Assembly: GCA_015179025.1 (NCBI GenBank)
Contig: WHUX01000006.1
Span: forward strand, 310,001-374,000
Length of the DNA stretch: 64,000 nt
Reading direction: 5' to 3'
DNA from: Terfezia claveryi
Taxonomy: Eukaryota > Ascomycota > Pezizomycetes > Pezizales > Pezizaceae
Shown: positions 58,446 to 64,000 of the stretch, piece by piece
Layout of the letters: the number at the start of each line of letters is the position of its first letter
Position numbering within the stretch: position 1 is the first letter of the stretch
Translations under genes and position numbers: made by a program
The notes under the pieces: generated by a model
Told to the model about the DNA's origin: nothing
What the model saw: only the letters and a program-made list of their open reading frames with translations
Databases searched by the model: none

Positions 58446-59764
58446 AATACAGTACCAGTGATGTTGCCGGATTAGAAATTAGACGGCAAGGAGACTAAAG
58501 TATGCATAAATATGTATGCCGGGGGCTGGATGCTGGATAATTACTGAAATCAAAGCCTAGCTCTCTCCGAGCACTGCTCCCTGACTGAGTTAAAAGGCAT
58601 GCTCGCGAAGTGGTCATTCCCGTGGTGGCAGGAAGGGTAGATTCAAGGGGACTTATATATCTTCACTTAAGCCCACTCGTCAATTTCCTGGTGCCTGGAC
58701 TCCATCGAAATCAAAGAAGTTTAGGAAACCAAGGTACTTATGTTGGTACTGTGTTTTTTACTCTGTGGGTTGGCTTGGGTGGACCGCATAGCTAACTGTA
58801 GCTAGTCGTAGGGAATAAACCCGTCTTCCCCCACAAATAGGAAAGAGATGTCCAAGGCCCTTGAACCATACTAAGTACAGCCGAATCTTTCAATGTCGAT
58901 ATGTCATACCATCATCACAGTCTCCGTGGCAGTGCGAGCCCGTGCTAGCTGTAGTGTTTTAAAAATCTTCGAGGTATACTCTGTATTTGATGGAAGAGGC
59001 CATTGAGATAGCTACAGAGGTATGTAGTAGAAAGGTGACGACGGCGCTGCCGATAATTACTCTAACAAACCCCTACCTTAGTGTCACAGAGGAAACTCGA
59101 GAAGCTGCAAGGTGGGGATTCAAGTGATACTGTAGTGAAAGGAATACATAGGGTTAACGGGTTACTTAAGACACTGGCCATGGGCGTGCTCGCTCAGCCC
59201 AATTCTTGAAGGTTGCGAAACTCAGAGGCGTTCTAGAGTACTTTAAGCTGGTTTGGGCTCTATTCCCCTGCTGGGCTGTTTGCTGAGTCCTCACGCGTAG
59301 TTGGTGTCTCACGGAAATACATAGCTCGTGAGAACACACAACCAGACTGTCTATATATGAGAAGTAGACTCTGGTTAGGATCGAGGCAAAATAGTGAAAC
59401 AGGTCCTGAGATTACTTACTATATCGCACTGGTCCAGTGGGTCGGACTACGAGAACCCGCTAGGCGGTAGCCTAGCGTTGGTATCTGGATGGCAACATGT
59501 ACAGCTTTAATAATCAACAACAAATACTCATCTCACCATTCCAGCATATCAACCATATACTTTGCCATATAGGAGTCACAATTTGTTGAACAGAAACTCA
59601 CATTGTTACCCAGAAGGAGGTGTTTGTCACCTTGCTTGAAACACAAGTAGGCCTGGTGCGTATATGAATGCAAACAGCTTAGGGCTCAGAAGTGCTGACA
59701 ATATCATACTCGAAACTGTTTTTCCATTCAGCTACATAGACCAACTTTTAATCATTCTTGACCA
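58446..59764. other. spacer upstream of the 59.8-kb gene
   Basis: No gene seen. A dispersed-motif relative (ACACAACCAGACT) lies at 59336-59348. The last few hundred bases should contain the promoter of the gene starting at 59765. Confidence 0.4.
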
Positions 59765-61599
59765 ATGGCCTCTCCCGAACTTGAAAACGACCGTGGGACA
59801 ACTGCCGTCTCTAGCAGCCCTTATGCTCTAGATCTGGGACCCGTGGACCCTGTCATGGTGGAATTGCCTCAGAGCCCCCCAGTTTCACCACTGGATCCAT
59901 TGTATGATTCGAGAACAGCACGAAGAGAGACTGTGAATGGTCAAACAGGGATATTCTTTGAGTACCACTATCCTGAGATTGTGAACCCAAAGTACTCCCT
60001 CGCTGGGGATTTCATAGCAAATGAGCCCATCTTAGTTGAGGATCCTGCCTCAAACTTACCACATGAGGACAATCCGAATAGCCTTGGCCCTCGACCCTTC
60101 GTCATAAACGGTCGAGCAGGAGTATTTTATCCAGATATAAACCTTCGGCAGGTAGGTAGTTTAAACCCCTCCCTCATACATAACTGAGTGTAATAACTAA
60201 CGGATTTCAGATCACTGAACCCCGCAGCTCTTCGATTGGAAGTTTTCAGAGCATCGATCACTTGGAGCTAGAGGAAGACGGCGCTACTGACGATCATCGT
60301 GGTTCTCCGGCTTGCCCGGCACCTGAGACCGCTCCCCAATCGGACATTTTGCACTCCGCCATTGGTGGCGTCGAAATTGATCATGAGAGCATTCAGGAGC
60401 CTGAAAGTGACAATAATGGCGATATCTTAACCAATTGTCACGACACCACTCCTCAGAGTAGTGTTGAACCTGACACTACGCGAAGTGAACTGTCACAGGT
60501 TGATTCTGTCCGGCCTCATGCAACTGCAGAAGAGGATGGGTCAGATACAGTTTCCGAGGCAGATACTGAGCCATTCTGTGGGTATGTACGTGGTGTACAA
60601 CCGATTACTAAAGCTTCGGTCCGGCCTCCTGCCACTGCGGAATCGGATGAATCTGATACATATTCTGAGTCTGATACAGAGTCGATCCGTGGGCATAAGC
60701 ATGAGATGGTACAAGTCGATCTCGTCTTAAAACGATGGAGCGCTGATCCTAGCAGACACACTCAACCGCTCATGGCCAGAATGTTCTATAAGCTGCCTAC
60801 CATGGACGACATGGACTTAATATGCAGTTACCGTTCACAAACCTGGATAGATCTGCGTAGTACATTCGAGAAGAAAATGGACTTTGACCCCATAGCGGAC
60901 ATGCTTTTCATCGACGATGTCGGAGCTGCAAGGCCTAACCACTTCGACCAGATTTTGGAAGAAAGGGTTTCGGTAATGGCTGGCGAGCGTTTGGAGTGCG
61001 CGTCTCCTTCAGATGAGGTGCCTTGGGTATTTAAGGTTGGTATAATCTTTGTCGATCTCACAGAACCAAAAGCATTCATGACCTATGTGCGGCACTCAAA
61101 CCCATATATTGGTATGGGGGTCCCATATGCACGAAAGTCACCAAAGGATCTCCATCTAATACCCTCTTGGCAGGGTGACTTCATGGATCTCTACCTCGAC
61201 CATGACCGGACCCTCTTTGCTTTGGTACACGGGAAGAATGTCGCTTCCATTCGGTTGACTGAGACGACTCCGGATCAGGCCCCAGGCACACTACAAGAGA
61301 CTGATCTCCTATTTATCCCTCCAAAAGACTGGGCGGGAGGAACAACGGGAGAGAGCCTTAAGCTTAAGGAAATTTCTGTGCAAGTCAGCTGTGTGCCAGT
61401 GCCAGTGCCAGTGCCAGTACCAGTGCCAGTGGCAGGTAACAGCAATGGAGGAAGTTCCACCGAGCTGCTAGTTGGGGAACAAGCGTATTTCCTGGACAAA
61501 TGGGATTGCAAGGCATTTGTAGATGCTTGGAACGAGCCTGTCAGGGGCGAGAGGATAATGGTTAAAAAACTTAGACTGGCGCAAGCGCTCTTGGGATAA
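59765..61599 (+). CDS. uncharacterised acidic protein, 2 exons, 591 aa
   Basis: Exons are 59765-60151 and 60211-61599; the intron GTAGGT...AATAACTAACGGATTTCAG has a textbook branch point. In the N-terminal part a short motif occurs twice (ETVNGQTGIFFEYHYP and FVINGRAGVFYPDIN), once near residue 60 and once near 115. The middle is acidic and disordered, with a duplicated segment of about 34 aa (DSVRPHATAEEDGSDT / ASVRPPATAESDESDT). The C-terminal third looks folded (LICSYRSQTWIDLRSTFEKKM, WVFKVGIIFVDLTEPKAFMTYVRHSN, PSWQGDFMDLYLDHDRTLFALVHG). A VPVPVPVPVP run near residue 525 is encoded by a GTGCCA hexamer repeat. No known family, signal peptide or membrane helix recognised. Confidence 0.65.
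61389..61433 (+). repeat. in-frame GTGCCA hexamer repeat
   Basis: About seven GT(G/A)CCA units encode an alternating Val-Pro run in the 591-aa protein. The unit is a multiple of three, so length changes keep the frame. Confidence 0.8.
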
Positions 61600-63117
61600 A
61601 TAAACGATGGAAGGTACTGGGGGGAGGTGGCATTGGCATCAGCCGGAAGCTATTGGATATCTTCGCTTTGATGATTTCGTTTGGTTTGTTAGTTTCTTTT
61701 TTTCTTCTAGATTTGGGATTCCTAGGGTTTCGAGTTGCTGTGTTGAGTGTGGGTTTCACAAAATAAGTAGTGCAGCAGAGGATTGACATTTACTTCAACG
61801 CATAGGTTGGTACCGACTTCCTGTGATTCAAAGTGGGGCCTTTGCCAGGAAAGGTTATAACACTGCTTGTTTTATACTTAATTACACACCTACTAGGAAT
61901 TAATGAGGATTAAGTATAGCAGTATATTTATAAGGGAGCATGATCTTGTGCTATAGGATCGTTTGGCACCACCACCGTTGGACTTCTTGTACTGAGGAAG
62001 TCCATGTCGCTCGACGTCAGTAAAAATGAAGTCAAACAGGAGGTAATTAATATTAATACCCAGGTTTGGTGCAAAGTGCATCCAGAACTTTCTCATTACT
62101 GCTTGACTCATTGACCCTAGTATGTTTTGTTTTTTTCAGAGACCCAGCTCAGAGCTGCTTGACCTGGACTCTTTCTAGAAATCGTATCTTTCGTGGGATT
62201 ATATCAGTAAAGTGGCTGGTTTATACCTTTGCGGTGCAGCTTGTAGTAGATACCCTGAGTTTCAGAGCTCCTGTGAGCTGTATTCAATCAAACCCGCTGG
62301 TATTCTCCCAGCTCGATGCACACACGCAACCTTTAGTTTGATTTTCGGTGTGTTACTTGTACATATAATGAAAAGGCCTTCTGGCGCTGCGATGTTTCCC
62401 ATTTTTCGTATGATGAGCTATTATTAAAAATGTTGAAATGGGTTTACTATTGAAACACAATTCCTTCATTAATAAGCTGCACAAATAACCTACTTACTAC
62501 AAAAAATTTTATTCTGTCCTTCCCACTACGACAAGCCTACGGAACCTTTTGGGGAATGGAAGTTCCTTTATAAACGACCAGCCTAACCAACCCTAAGAGG
62601 GGCTACCAGCTGATCAGGTTGTATTACATTGCCTTTCAGGTTGTGGTCTTGCTCCACTTTTCGGCTCAGAGATTAAGACCTCAGGCACATTTTCTTCTCT
62701 CTCTGGCATGCATACAAACATGCCACATTACTGCCAAAAAAAACCCCTTCGCCGTAACATAAACCTCCTTCCCGCACAATATTATTGCGAGAGTCTCTGG
62801 CCGATCATAAATTCACTACGCAAATCTGTCCTTGTCCTATTGGGTGGTGTTAATTATTGGTCGAAACTATTCCGGAAGGGCCATTGGTCCATAGGCTTCA
62901 GTGCCGGTACTGCCGATGGAGATTTATAGATGGTATCATTGAAAGAATCTACGAAATTTAGACATCGTGTCTTGACAGCAATATCCACTAGAATACGAAT
63001 ACTGAGGAATAGTTTCTGGCCAAAATACTGTTGGTAATTTGACTTATGGCTCAACTTCATCAGTTTTTAACTTGAATTAAGATTGCTATGTTTTCTTGTT
63101 TGAAGTCGTTAGTTATG
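61600..63117. other. spacer downstream of the 59.8-kb gene
   Basis: The 3' flank, then AT-rich DNA without a supportable gene. Open frames near 62066-62427 are short and featureless. Confidence 0.35.
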
Positions 63118-63899
63118 TTAAATAGGAATTATTATATTCCAAATATGCTGTCCAAACGCGTTTTGTAATGCCGCATGCATAAGTTCTCTAAACCCTCCAG
63201 CAGCCTTGAGCTTTATATTACTATCAGTTGACAATGTGGGTAAGATTGCACTGTGTACTAGCAGACGCATGGGAGAGTTACCGTTGACTTGCAGTGCCTC
63301 TAATCCTCTAACATGGTACCATGGATATGATCCTTTATAGTTTTCGGAGGAGAAAACATCCCAAGACTCTAAATTACTGAGAGTAGGGAAAGCTAGGAAA
63401 ACTGGGTGGAAAAATGTAGTAGAAGGCTTCAACAAAAATAAGGAGTAGGCACACATAATCGCCTTTCAGTCCCTTTCCAATTACCCTGAATGTAAGAGAC
63501 GCCGAACAAGAGTCTGAACACTCGATATATCCTTTGTAATTGACCAAAGTGGCCTCCCGAACAAATTCTGGTGCTCTTTTGTAGCTAGCTGATTGAGGGG
63601 TTTCCTCAATTCAGCTTCAGGGTCCTTTGCTAACCTCGAGTTCGAGGAGATTCCCAGATTGAGTTGAAAGTCGATAAAAGGGTCAAAACTGCAACAACAC
63701 ATTTCGAAGACTCTTCCGCTTGAGGCCGTAATTTCATCTCCATTGATAGCTCGGTAGATAGAGCGGATGTCCACAACCGATATCCCCGTAGATCGTGTAA
63801 CAGATGACGCAAAGCTGGAAGAACTTCACCAGCACGCGATCCGGCATACAAATGTTGAACATCATTAAAATAAGAGTAAAGGCAATGATTTTCATTAAT
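63118..63899 (-). CDS. possible gene or gene relic, structure unresolved
   Basis: Three minus-strand frames with protein-like composition lie in series: 63851-63630 (LYAGSRAGEVLPALRHLLHD), 63774-63481 (RVFEMCCCSFDPFIDFQLNLG, NLFGRPLWSITKD, QTLVRRLLHSG) and 63456-63118 (PWYHVRGLEALQVN, RELMHAALQNAFGQHIWN). The first two overlap in different frames, so introns or frameshifts must join them. The FGRPLW segment recalls large uncharacterised fungal proteins, but I cannot name a family. The gene may start beyond the window or be decayed. Confidence 0.3.
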
Positions 63900-64000
63900 A
63901 TTTCTTGAAAACCCCTGGGAAAAGACCTCTACCTATCCTATAAACCTCTGCACGACCTGCAATGTTTTCATTTCATCGAAGTCAATCTATGTTTACTCCG

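Noticed and set aside
1..64000. CRISPR arrays, bacterial operons, riboswitches
   Set aside because: The tandem arrays have no unique spacers, genes carry spliceosomal introns, and nothing bacterial is present.

Overview
The window looks like nuclear DNA from a filamentous ascomycete (Pezizomycotina). The gene-poor layout, with about ten supported genes in 64 kb separated by AT-rich repeat-bearing spacers, fits a Pezizomycetes-type genome (truffles, morels and relatives); that last placement is inference. The evidence is short GT-AG introns (44-100 bp) with CTAAC/CTGAC-type branch points, fungal-type protein families, no operons, T-rich 3' regions and pyrimidine-rich leaders.

Layout. From 1 to 10 kb lie a minus-strand SPF27/BCAS2 spliceosome gene (4385-5094), a possible broken small secreted protein (6745-7086) and a clearly broken neutral ceramidase (7493-9877). 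After 5 kb of empty spacer comes a CBM48 (AMPK1_CBM) protein of the Mdg1/Crp1 type (15030-16334). From 21.7 to 37.5 kb lies the gene-dense conserved block: PKA regulatory subunit (+), a 992-aa uncharacterised protein (-), an F-box protein (-), an OTU deubiquitinase (+) and a very large C2/proline-rich protein of the Fic1/Inn1 type (+). From 37.5 kb to the end the window is repeat-rich and gene-poor. It holds two MITE-like elements, many copies of a short motif (TAGTCTGGTTGGCACAA), a probable LINE relic, a compact gene with only an RNase H1 N-terminal (hybrid-binding) domain, and three intron-containing genes of unknown family (42.5, 51.7 and 59.8 kb).

The most striking object lies at 53171-58445. 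A tRNA-derived SINE, with a perfect 15-bp target duplication, A and B boxes and a 20-nt poly(A) tail on the minus strand, has been interrupted by a 4.9-kb fold-back element. The two arms of that element are near-identical inverted repeats of about 2.0 and 2.6 kb, built from 29-bp and longer tandem subrepeats, around a 0.3-kb AT-rich loop. The 29-bp array has about 10 copies in one arm and about 31 in the other.

How the genes work together. There is no cluster logic. The 21.7-37.5 kb genes are housekeeping or regulatory (cAMP signalling, ubiquitin system, probable cytokinesis) and share divergent or convergent spacers only. All exon boundaries were inferred by eye from frame, splice consensus and family resemblance; no alignment was run.
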